From: Firmicutes bacterium UBA5227
GTDB taxonomy: Bacteria > Bacillota > Clostridia > Tissierellales > Sedimentibacteraceae
DNA: 22,001 bases
NCBI GenBank assembly: GCA_002409285.1
Contig: DHUT01000072.1
Location: 1-22,001 of the forward strand
Direction: 5' to 3'
How positions within the stretch are numbered: the stretch's first letter is position 1; every line of letters starts with the position of its first letter. A program made the position numbers and the translations under genes. The notes under the pieces were generated by a model. It saw nothing but the letters and a program-made list of their open reading frames with translations. It did not search any database and had not been told where the DNA came from. Below are positions 14,455-22,001 of the stretch, in pieces.

Positions 14455-17400
14455 ATGAGCAGATTTATGTTGAATGAACTTCATAAAGAAATATTACAAA
14501 GCCTGACAAAAAAAGAATTTCTAATGGAAATAAATATTACGGAAGAAAAGATACAGTCATATATTATTAATAAAAAATTTGTTAATAATCTTCTTATACT
14601 TATTAATAAAAAGCATTTGCTATGCAGGGATGTGTTAGATTTGTCATCCGATATAATGAATGATATGTGTACTGAACCTCCTGCGGATTGGCTCTCATAC
14701 ATATTTCAATATGTTTTGCATAAGTCATTTCCGGAAGCAATTACGATTAAACTTTATCCAAAATATGAAAGCAGTGTGCTCATATATTTGGAAATATTAA
14801 AAACTATACTTCGTCACGGGAAAAAAAGCGAAGCATTTGATAAATTTAATGACTTTGACTTTTTAACCGGGGATGAAATATTGGATTTGCCAAATCCTGA
14901 TGAATATATAACCTTTCTTGACAAATTCGAAAAAAATTATATATATGAACTGATGATGTTGGACTATGAGGTTAACGGATATAATTCATTAAACCATGTT
15001 GCAGGTGTGCATTATGTAGCCATGCATGTGGCAAGGCAGTTGAAAAATGTGGGCTCTCATGTTAATCTTGGCATTGTATCCGGTGCTGCCGCAGGTCATG
15101 ACATAGGCAAGTATGGATGCAAAGGCTCGGAAAAAAATAGAGTTCCGTATCTCCATTACTATTACACAGACCAGTGGTTTACAAAATATAACATGCCCGG
15201 TATAGGACTAATTGCCGCGAATCATTCCACATGGGATTTGGAGTTGGAAAATCTTCCGTTGGAATCTTTGATTTTGATATATGCTGATTTCAGAGTTAAA
15301 AATAAAGAAACAAAAAATGGATATGAGATGCATATATACGATTTAAGTGAATCCTTCAAGATTATACTGGATAAACTTGATAATGTTGATGAAGCTAAAG
15401 AAAAAAGATACAAAAGAGTGTATTCGAAGCTGAAAGACTTTGAAAACTACATAATACATGAGGGCATCAATACAGACCTTAAAAGCGAGGAGCCTATTCC
15501 TACAAAATTCATTGACTATGCACTTTTAGATGGCTGTGACGTGGTGGAGAATTTCAAATACATGGCTATTGAACATAACACCTCGCTGATGAGCAAGCTG
15601 AATAATGAGGTAGTTTTTTCAAACATGATTGAATCAGCAAGAAGTGAGCAAAACTGGCAAAACTTAAGATCATACCTGAATATACTGAGCGAATATTCTA
15701 TTTACCTTTCCCAAAAGGAAAAAATATTTACGCTTAATTTTCTTTACGAGTTGCTTGTATACAGAGAAGGGGATATAAGGCGTATGGCGGCAAACCTTAT
15801 GGGGAGTATTATAGTGACCTACGACCTTGAATATTCTAAAGAACTGCCCGGTGATGTTAAAATAGAATTGAATGACGAAGTTACAGGATTGTCTCTATGG
15901 GAAAAGCACCTTGGTTTATATCTCAATCCGGGATACAAGGTTACTGAAAATCACAAGGAATGGATTGGCTATTCGCTGAGAATATTTGTTAACTCGGTTA
16001 TAAATTCTGACAAAAACAAAAGAAAGAAAGAATACTTGAATGTATTTTTAAATAGTTTGAAAACTGCTGATATAGAAAGTGCTGCAAGATTAAGTACATT
16101 GAATTCATTGCTGAGCATATCCATAGAGTTATATGAACCTGAACAATTGAACTTTCTGATTGAATATGCTTTGAGTTCAACTAATGACGATGCCCAGGAT
16201 ATAAGATTGATGGCAGTACAATTCTTCTGGTTGTTAGTAAAGAATAAAAATATTGTCAATGTACCATTAGATAAAATACATTATTACGTTTCAACTTTTT
16301 ATGAATCAGACGGATTGTGCATAAATTATCTTAAAGGAAAGATTGCAAAAGAACTAAATTTGTCCTCTAAAATAATAAGCGCCTACAATGAACTTATGGA
16401 AAGCAGCAGGTATAAGACTTCGGATATATTCCTGAACAACCTGAAGACTGCAACCCCATGGAATGCCAAAACTATAAGTATTGATTTCATCATGGAAAAT
16501 GTGAAGAATAAAAATGAAGCGTCATTGCTTCAGACAGCAACGCATCTGGCTAACCTGGTAAAAGTCAGTGCAAAGGAGTCTGTAAGAAATAAAGCGGGAA
16601 ATTCACTTGTGGACATTGGTCCGCTGCTTTCGATAGATCAGAGGAATGAAATTGCGGTGGAACTTTTCAGGGGGCTTGAAATTGATGAGCTTCAATATGC
16701 CAGGTACATACCTGAATATCTGGGCAGATTTATTATGCTTTTACCCCCAAAGGAGCTGGATGAATTAATACAGGAATTGAACATTACATATAAGGGCACA
16801 AATTTTAGGGTAAGTGTACTTGTTATTGATACACTTGGTGTTGTGGTTCAGTATTATCCTGAATATCGTTCAAGATTCAGTGAAGATGAGGATGTTTACA
16901 TCAACAGACTTAAAAATATACTTGGAATAATACTAAGCGGTCTTGCAAATTACAATGCACAGGTTAAGCAGGAAACCTTTATGGTTATAGGTCAATACAT
17001 TTTTGGTTCGAAAATATTAGATTTAAAAGAAAAGCATAAAATCTTTCTGTTGATTTGCAAAAAGCTTCTAACATTAATAAATGAAAAAGAGTTGGGCGAT
17101 TTATTTTTCTTTAACAATTCATCCTCATTTAATCACATATACAGGTTTATAAGTGATTATGAATTTTATTATAAGGATTTTGAGTTTAAGATAAATAATA
17201 AAATAGCGTTCTTTCCGGGTACATTTGATCCATTTTCGTCGAGTCACAAGGGTATTGTTACCGCAATCAGAAACTTGGGATACGAGGTATATTTATCTGT
17301 GGATGAATTTTCCTGGTCCAAAAAAGTGCAGCCGAGAATGATAAGAAGGCAAATAATAAACATGTCCATAGCAGATGAGATGGGAGTGTTTTTATTTCCC

Positions 17401-19326
17401 GATGATGTGCCTGTTAATCTGTCAAGTACAAACGATCTTAAATTGCTAAAGACTTTGTTCCATGGTAAGGATATTTATATAGTTGTTGGCAGCGATGTTC
17501 TGCAAAATGCAACCGCCTATAAATCCAGACCTACAAAGAATTCAATTCACAGCTTCAACCACATAGTGTTTAAACGAACACAGGACGATATATCCGGTTC
17601 TTCTCTGAAAAAAACAGAAGAAGCTAAAAACAGAATTAAGGGTGCAGTAGTTGAGCTTAAGCTTCCGGTATACCTGGAAGATATAAGTTCAACTCAAATA
17701 AGAGATAATATTGACAATAACAGGGACATATCAAATTTAATTGATTCTCTGGCGCAAAGCTTTATTTACGATAGAAATTTGTATACAAGAGAACCGCTGG
17801 ATAAGAGTATATTAAAATCCAAACCATTTACAATTGAAATCATAGATGATTTAAGTCAGAAGATTGTTGATGAAATAGGGCACTATATCTTCATGCATAC
17901 AAACTTGTATGAAAACATAGGAGAGAAGCTTATTTCTAAAAAAATAAAATTTTTAATTATAAGAGACAGCAAGAATTCAAATAAGCTTTTGGGATTTTCA
18001 GCATTTCACAAAATAAGTTCTTCAGAAATTTATGGAGAATTTCAAAGCCAGTACATTGCTAATTATCTAAGAGAAAGAACATCAGGCATGATAATAATAA
18101 TTGATGGTATTTTTATAAATTCGAGTAAAATATATGATAATCTGGAGCAGATAATATTGACTGAAACTTTGGCATATTGTCTGAAAAATGATTTTACCTA
18201 TGCTCTTTATTATAATATAGTGTCTAATACAGATAACGAAGCAGTACTTGAGACATTGGAACTGCAAGGATTTATAAAAATTGATGATGAGTACACAAAT
18301 AAATCTGTGCATGCTGTTGATATGAAATTTCCCATATGCCTGACATTAAACATGGAAAGCTTCATAAAGGATCCCCTTAATGCAAATGCAAAAGTTCATG
18401 AAGCCGTCGTCGGTGCAAGGAAGAGGCTTCAAAAGGCAATGACAGAGCTATATCCCGGTTCACTGGTTTTATCAATAGACAACGATATGATAAATCAGAC
18501 CCTTATAAACAAAATTTGCTGCATCAATAATGTAAGTAATGAAGTTCAGCTTCCAAGGTTATTAGGAGAAAATATGTGTGTTCCTTTCGGAAATATTTTA
18601 AAGGGAATGGTGGTTCCTAATACGGTTACTAAATCTCTGCATACTGAGAAAGTTTATTCCCCTGATGCAAAAGCATTTAAAATAACTGAATACCCATTTT
18701 ATTCTCCTATAGAAATTCAGGTAAAGACAATAAAATCCTTTGAAAAACCTGTTATTCTTGTGGATGACCTCATGCACAAGGGATACAGAGTTAAAGAAAT
18801 AGACCCGATTATGAAAAGATACAATATTGAGGTTAAAAAAATAATAGTTGGAATTATGTCCGGCAGAGGCAAGGAGCTAATGGAAATACAGGGAAGGGAT
18901 TACGACTGTGCATATTTTATACCAAACCTGAGATTATGGTTCAATGAAAACCTCATGTATCCATTTTTAGGAGGAGATGGAATGTGGCTTAACAACGAAA
19001 ACATGCTTAACCTGATACCATCAATAAATTTAATACTCCCTTATTATTCTCCCATGTTTATTAAAGGAGCTACTAATGAAGCAATATATAATTTGTCAAT
19101 GGTAAGTCTCGAGAATTCCAAATCAGTACTTCAGGCACTGGAAACTGAATATCAGGAATTATATGAGAAAAATCTTACGGTGAAAAGGCTGGGAGAAGTG
19201 CTCATTTCTCCGAGGCTGCCATACCTTGGAGAAAACATATACTATGATTTAAACAAGGAAGCTTCAGGCTACATGGATGCAACCATTGAGATGCTGACAA
19301 AACTTGAAAGGATAATTTTGAAATAA
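14455..19326 (+). CDS. Very large multidomain protein: HD hydrolase, helical repeats, NadD-like nucleotidyltransferase, GNAT-like and PRTase-like domains
   Basis: About 1623 residues from the ATG at 14455 (GAGG six bases upstream; an ATG at 14443 is also in frame but overlaps that site). Residues 175-285 form an HD domain: His 181, His 215-Asp 216 (AGHDIGK), His 234, His 257, Asp 278. Residues about 390-910 are Leu-rich helices resembling HEAT repeats. Residues about 914-1100 resemble NadD/cytidylyltransferases: FFPGTFDPFSSSHKG (His 931), VVGSD (1010-1014) and SSTQIR (1078-1083). The first His of the family HxGH motif is Ser 928. Residues about 1123-1300 look GNAT-like (GFSAFHKI and LETLELQGFIKI). 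Residues about 1310-1530 look like a phosphoribosyltransferase, with VILVDDLMHKGYR at 1433-1445. No membrane segment or signal peptide is seen, so it should be cytoplasmic. Activity is unknown; nucleotide or NAD-type chemistry is inferred from the domains. Confidence 0.85.
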   Translation: MSRFMLNELHKEILQSLTKKEFLMEINITEEKIQSYIINKKFVNNLLILINKKHLLCRDVLDLSSDIMNDMCTEPPADWLSYIFQYVLHKSFPEAITIKLYPKYESSVLIYLEILKTILRHGKKSEAFDKFNDFDFLTGDEILDLPNPDEYITFLDKFEKNYIYELMMLDYEVNGYNSLNHVAGVHYVAMHVARQLKNVGSHVNLGIVSGAAAGHDIGKYGCKGSEKNRVPYLHYYYTDQWFTKYNMPGIGLIAANHSTWDLELENLPLESLILIYADFRVKNKETKNGYEMHIYDLSESFKIILDKLDNVDEAKEKRYKRVYSKLKDFENYIIHEGINTDLKSEEPIPTKFIDYALLDGCDVVENFKYMAIEHNTSLMSKLNNEVVFSNMIESARSEQNWQNLRSYLNILSEYSIYLSQKEKIFTLNFLYELLVYREGDIRRMAANLMGSIIVTYDLEYSKELPGDVKIELNDEVTGLSLWEKHLGLYLNPGYKVTENHKEWIGYSLRIFVNSVINSDKNKRKKEYLNVFLNSLKTADIESAARLSTLNSLLSISIELYEPEQLNFLIEYALSSTNDDAQDIRLMAVQFFWLLVKNKNIVNVPLDKIHYYVSTFYESDGLCINYLKGKIAKELNLSSKIISAYNELMESSRYKTSDIFLNNLKTATPWNAKTISIDFIMENVKNKNEASLLQTATHLANLVKVSAKESVRNKAGNSLVDIGPLLSIDQRNEIAVELFRGLEIDELQYARYIPEYLGRFIMLLPPKELDELIQELNITYKGTNFRVSVLVIDTLGVVVQYYPEYRSRFSEDEDVYINRLKNILGIILSGLANYNAQVKQETFMVIGQYIFGSKILDLKEKHKIFLLICKKLLTLINEKELGDLFFFNNSSSFNHIYRFISDYEFYYKDFEFKINNKIAFFPGTFDPFSSSHKGIVTAIRNLGYEVYLSVDEFSWSKKVQPRMIRRQIINMSIADEMGVFLFPDDVPVNLSSTNDLKLLKTLFHGKDIYIVVGSDVLQNATAYKSRPTKNSIHSFNHIVFKRTQDDISGSSLKKTEEAKNRIKGAVVELKLPVYLEDISSTQIRDNIDNNRDISNLIDSLAQSFIYDRNLYTREPLDKSILKSKPFTIEIIDDLSQKIVDEIGHYIFMHTNLYENIGEKLISKKIKFLIIRDSKNSNKLLGFSAFHKISSSEIYGEFQSQYIANYLRERTSGMIIIIDGIFINSSKIYDNLEQIILTETLAYCLKNDFTYALYYNIVSNTDNEAVLETLELQGFIKIDDEYTNKSVHAVDMKFPICLTLNMESFIKDPLNANAKVHEAVVGARKRLQKAMTELYPGSLVLSIDNDMINQTLINKICCINNVSNEVQLPRLLGENMCVPFGNILKGMVVPNTVTKSLHTEKVYSPDAKAFKITEYPFYSPIEIQVKTIKSFEKPVILVDDLMHKGYRVKEIDPIMKRYNIEVKKIIVGIMSGRGKELMEIQGRDYDCAYFIPNLRLWFNENLMYPFLGGDGMWLNNENMLNLIPSINLILPYYSPMFIKGATNEAIYNLSMVSLENSKSVLQALETEYQELYEKNLTVKRLGEVLISPRLPYLGENIYYDLNKEASGYMDATIEMLTKLERIILK

Positions 19327-20552
19327 TGTTTTATTATAAGTATGAAGATAAATTTCTGTTTTCGCTAACAGATGATTATGGTTATGAAAGGTTAGACAAT
19401 ATTCCGGATAATTTAAGGGAGCTGTATTTTTTATACAAATCAGACAGAAATAAATCAAAAAAAACTTATGCAGTTTCACATGCTTCGGACATTTTTATAA
19501 AAGAGGAAAATCTGGATATGCTGAAATTAAAGGAGTCATATCATGAAATTCCGGAAAATATTGCAGAATTAATTGAAAAGAGAAAAGTTAAAGCTGTCAA
19601 CACTGACTACGAGGACTATGAAGAATGTTTTCATATGCAGGATTTGCGAAAAAGTACAGTCAATATACTGGCTCTCGGAGATGTAGGGAGTACGCTTTTA
19701 ACAGGACTTAAGCTACTTGGGGGCAATGCAGTCAGCAGAATAGGGATATATGACAGAAGTCCTGAAAAGGTGCAAAGATGGGAATATGAAATGAACCAGG
19801 TATCATATCCCTCTGACTTCAATGCTTTACCGGAAGTTAAAGGTATTGATAAAGACCAGCTCTTTGATTGCGATATATTTGTATTTTGTGCTTCAAAAGG
19901 GGTTCCTCCCGTTGGCTTTGAACAATCCGAACAATCTAAACAAGTGGATGTACGAATGGTTCAGTTTGAGGAAAATGCAAAGCTGATTAAAGAGTATGCC
20001 TCAATGGCCGGAGAAAAAGGTTTTAAGGGTATATTTGCTGTGGTATCAGATCCGGTGGATTTACTTTGTAATGTTGTACTTAAAGAGAGCAAAGGAGTTC
20101 TTGTTCCCGAGCAGATAAAAGGCTACGGTTTGGGTGTGATGAATGCCAGAGCTGCATATTATTCTAAAAAATACAGTAAATACGCATCCTACCTAACAGA
20201 AGGTAGAGCCTTTGGTCCTCATGGCAACGATCTGGTAATCGCTAACAGCATAACAAATTACAGTGACAGTATATCTAAGGAGTTGACAAGGCTGACTGTT
20301 GAAGCAAACCTGAAAGTAAGGGAAACCGGATTCAAACCATACATAGCACCTGCCCTGTCATCAGGAGCAATTGCAATAATCTGTACATTGGAAGGAAAGT
20401 GGCACTACAGCTCTAACTACCTCGGGGGAGTATTTATGGGAGCAAAAAACAGAAATCTTACCTCAGGTCTGGAAATAGAAAAAATTGATATACCTGCCGA
20501 ACTGTTCATGAGGTTGCAGGCAACTTACGATAAGTTGAAAGAATGTTCATAA
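19326..20552 (+). CDS. Divergent lactate/malate dehydrogenase-like protein
   Basis: The 408-residue protein has an N-terminal extension of about 105 residues that I do not recognise, then an LDH/MDH-type Rossmann domain. The NAD motif is NILALGDVGSTLL (Gly 118, 121). VVSDPVDLL (239-247) corresponds to the NPVD segment, and FGPHGNDLV carries the catalytic-type His 299. Arg 210 (VRMVQFEEN) and Arg 275 (NARAAYY) match the substrate arginines of the family. The position of the catalytic Asp (Asp 168 in LDH, D-x-A-R) is Met 272 here. The substrate loop before Arg 210 is longer than usual. It probably binds NAD(H), but classic 2-hydroxyacid oxidation is doubtful. The ATG overlaps the stop of the giant gene by one base (TAATG), so translation is coupled. 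Confidence 0.8.
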   Translation: MFYYKYEDKFLFSLTDDYGYERLDNIPDNLRELYFLYKSDRNKSKKTYAVSHASDIFIKEENLDMLKLKESYHEIPENIAELIEKRKVKAVNTDYEDYEECFHMQDLRKSTVNILALGDVGSTLLTGLKLLGGNAVSRIGIYDRSPEKVQRWEYEMNQVSYPSDFNALPEVKGIDKDQLFDCDIFVFCASKGVPPVGFEQSEQSKQVDVRMVQFEENAKLIKEYASMAGEKGFKGIFAVVSDPVDLLCNVVLKESKGVLVPEQIKGYGLGVMNARAAYYSKKYSKYASYLTEGRAFGPHGNDLVIANSITNYSDSISKELTRLTVEANLKVRETGFKPYIAPALSSGAIAIICTLEGKWHYSSNYLGGVFMGAKNRNLTSGLEIEKIDIPAELFMRLQATYDKLKECS

Positions 20553-20569
20553 TTGAAGGGGATGAAGTT

Positions 20570-21622
20570 TTGAAGGAACTAACTGTTTTGATGCCGGGAG
20601 AAATATCAGACAGACTCAAAAAAATGCTGGAATATTCAACAAAAGGGTACAATGCAAGCATAATCAGGACATCTGATGAAATTATGTGTTTAAAAAACAG
20701 AAAAATATTATTTGCTGTAGAGCTAAGTGATATGGGAATTAATATTGAACTTTTTAAAATGCTTAAAAAAATAAGGCTCTCAGGCAATAGTTTCATGGAG
20801 AATTCTTATGGAAGTATATTAATTAATACAACAAGCGAATTGTTTTCCAGGGACATTGCGCGAAAAATCATTATGTATGCCAACCTTGCCGGATGTATGT
20901 TTCCAGGAAGACCACTTTCGGAGGCAACAGGTTCACTGAGAAACTTTAATACCCAGAAAAAGATAGTTCCTCATTTAAGTCTTGAAGAGATATGCCTCGA
21001 AGACAGCAAGAATGCTGTTGAAAGACTGATGAATTTTAAGATAAAGAAGCTTTTCAATCCCAAAATATTAGTACTTCATTCAAGCAATTACGAGACATCC
21101 AATACTCTTTCACTTTGGAAAATGGTAAAAGACAATCTTTCTGACTATGACATTAATGAAATACACATTGAAAACGGCTCTGTAAGAGACTGCAAGGGAT
21201 GTTCTTACAAGGCGTGCAAGCACTATTCCCAAAGCACCAACTGTTTTTATGGGGGAATTATGGTTGAAGAAGTATATCCAGCCATTATTAACTGCGATAT
21301 TATGATAATGCTTTGTCCCAATTACAATGATTCCATAAGCGCAAATTTGTCGGCAGTCATAAACCGCCTGACTGCACTTTTCAGGAAAACTAAATTTTAC
21401 GACAAGTACTTCTATGCTATAATCGTTTCCGGATTCAGCGGAAGCGACATAATTGCGCAGCAGCTCATAAGCTCACTTAACATAAACAAGACATTTATGC
21501 TTCCCCCAAAATTTGCATTGATGGAAACAGCCAATGATTACGGCGAAATAGAGAAAGTGGAGAATATACAAGATAAAGCAAAAGAATTTGCCGAAAACAT
21601 AAAAAGGTGTGTGGAGAAATAG
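20570..21622 (+). CDS. Flavodoxin/NAD(P)H-dependent FMN reductase-like protein
   Basis: I choose a TTG at 20570 with AAGGGG eight bases upstream (about 350 residues). An in-frame ATG at 20543 would overlap the previous gene and add nine residues, without a ribosome binding site. The N-terminal 150 residues, with NSYGSILINTTSELFSRDIA and PLSEATGSL, form an unrecognised alpha/beta domain. From about residue 160 a flavodoxin-like domain is seen: KILVLHSSNYETSNTLSLW, DCKGCSYKACKHY (cysteines as in iron-sulfur flavoproteins of the FMN-reductase group), DIMIMLCPNYNDSISANLSAVINRLTAL and YAIIVSGFSGS. It probably binds FMN and perhaps a metal or iron-sulfur centre. The substrate is unknown. It is the third gene of the operon, so it may supply or accept electrons for the dehydrogenase-like neighbour. 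Confidence 0.78.
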   Translation: MKELTVLMPGEISDRLKKMLEYSTKGYNASIIRTSDEIMCLKNRKILFAVELSDMGINIELFKMLKKIRLSGNSFMENSYGSILINTTSELFSRDIARKIIMYANLAGCMFPGRPLSEATGSLRNFNTQKKIVPHLSLEEICLEDSKNAVERLMNFKIKKLFNPKILVLHSSNYETSNTLSLWKMVKDNLSDYDINEIHIENGSVRDCKGCSYKACKHYSQSTNCFYGGIMVEEVYPAIINCDIMIMLCPNYNDSISANLSAVINRLTALFRKTKFYDKYFYAIIVSGFSGSDIIAQQLISSLNINKTFMLPPKFALMETANDYGEIEKVENIQDKAKEFAENIKRCVEK

Positions 21623-21669
21623 GCAAATTATGTAGATAGAGGAGATGTTGTTTTAGCTGAATAAAAATA

Positions 21670-21694
21670 AGCCCTCCACCTGGAAAGCTATTTT
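21670..21694. terminator. Bidirectional terminator between the flavoprotein gene and tRNA-Pro
   Basis: AGCCCTCCA, loop CC and TGGAAAGCT form a 9-bp stem that allows two G-T type pairs. TTTTT follows on the plus strand, and on the minus strand a T-rich run (reverse complement of AATAAAAATAA at 21659-21669) follows. It can serve both convergent units. Confidence 0.75.
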
Positions 21695-21708
21695 TGAAAT
21701 TCAGTTAA

Positions 21709-21782
21709 TCGGGATGACAAGATTCGAACTTGCGGCCCCTAACACCCCATGCTAGTGCGCTACCAAACTGCGCTACATCCCG
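21709..21782 (-). tRNA. tRNA-Pro (anticodon GGG)
   Basis: The minus strand folds as a full cloverleaf. The acceptor stem CGGGATG pairs with CATCCCG (21776-21782 with 21710-21716) and the discriminator is A. The anticodon stem CTAGC/GTTAG holds the loop ATGGGGT, with T33 and anticodon GGG. The T loop is GTTCGAATC. CCA is not encoded, because AA and T follow the discriminator on the plus strand side. Confidence 0.93.
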
Positions 21783-21793
21783 AATACTTATCT

Positions 21794-21822
21794 ATTATAA
21801 ACGATAAAATCTGATTTGTAAA
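21794..21822 (-). promoter_or_regulatory. Promoter of tRNA-Pro
   Basis: On the minus strand TTTACA (21822-21817), a 17-base spacer and a perfect TATAAT (21799-21794) end 11 bases upstream of the tRNA 5' end. Confidence 0.8.
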
Positions 21823-22001
21823 GATAAAACATTTTAAAATTTTCGTCTTGCAATTTATAATATATTCTGTTAAAGTTTATATATCCATCACTTACAGATG
21901 GGTAAATAAAACATAAGGATGTAAATAATATGAATCCCGCCTTTAGAAGTTAACACCATAAATCTTTAGGATGAATTTTTAAAAATATCGGTTACAAATG
22001 C

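Noticed and set aside
21823..22001. Final 179 bases after the tRNA promoter, including a CCATC/GATGG hairpin near 21888-21902 and a short frame at 21930
   Set aside because: The stem is only 5 bp without a T-run, and the frame ends after seven codons; no gene is supported.
1..22001. CRISPR array, phage, BGC or defence island
   Set aside because: No direct repeats with spacers, no integrase or phage structural genes and no recognisable defence module beyond the isolated Fic and Rpn pieces were seen.

Overview
The window comes from a low-GC Gram-positive anaerobe, most likely a member of class Clostridia. This rests on AT-rich coding sequence, strong AGGAGG-type ribosome binding sites with frequent TTG/GTG starts, a split (two-gene) transketolase, a CarD family regulator followed by a YacL-type PIN-TRAM membrane protein, a YetF/DUF4363 pair, and a CsaB/TagA cell-wall polymer cluster. 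A genus cannot be assigned from the sequence alone.

Layout. (a) 1-808: the C-terminus of dephospho-CoA kinase and a membrane-anchored protein of unknown function, both on the plus strand. (b) 809-2980: a decayed accessory patch. It holds a headless, truncated Fic remnant, a frameshifted nucleoside phosphorylase pseudogene on the minus strand, an Rpn/PD-(D/E)XK nuclease-transposase gene on the minus strand, and about 400 bases without an intact gene. (c) 2981-4579: a secreted protein of unknown family (minus strand, own promoter and terminator) and a divergently transcribed SAM-dependent methyltransferase. (d) 4731-11166: a six-gene plus-strand operon ending at a good terminator. It encodes a DUF5693-like polytopic membrane protein, CsaB, TagA/WecG, a transaldolase-like aldolase and both transketolase halves. 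It joins secondary cell-wall polymer synthesis (ManNAc transfer and pyruvylation) to the non-oxidative pentose phosphate pathway. (e) 11280-13166: carD behind two tandem near-consensus sigma-A promoters, then yacL and a terminator. (f) 13262-14287: a yetF (DUF421) and DUF4363 membrane pair. (g) 14394-21694: a three-gene operon with its own promoter and a bidirectional terminator. (h) 21709-21822: tRNA-Pro(GGG) on the minus strand with its promoter.

The most unusual part is region (g). Its first gene encodes a protein of about 1623 residues. In order, it shows an HD phosphohydrolase domain with all metal-ligand positions present, a long helical-repeat-like region, a NadD/cytidylyltransferase-like nucleotidyltransferase domain, a probable GNAT-like domain, and a phosphoribosyltransferase-like domain near the C-terminus. 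It is translationally coupled (TAATG) to a divergent lactate/malate dehydrogenase-like protein that lacks the usual catalytic Asp. A flavodoxin/FMN-reductase-like protein follows. Every recognisable domain belongs to nucleotide, NAD or redox chemistry, so this looks like a poorly described nucleotide- or cofactor-processing system. That function is inference; the domain order and gene coupling can be seen directly.
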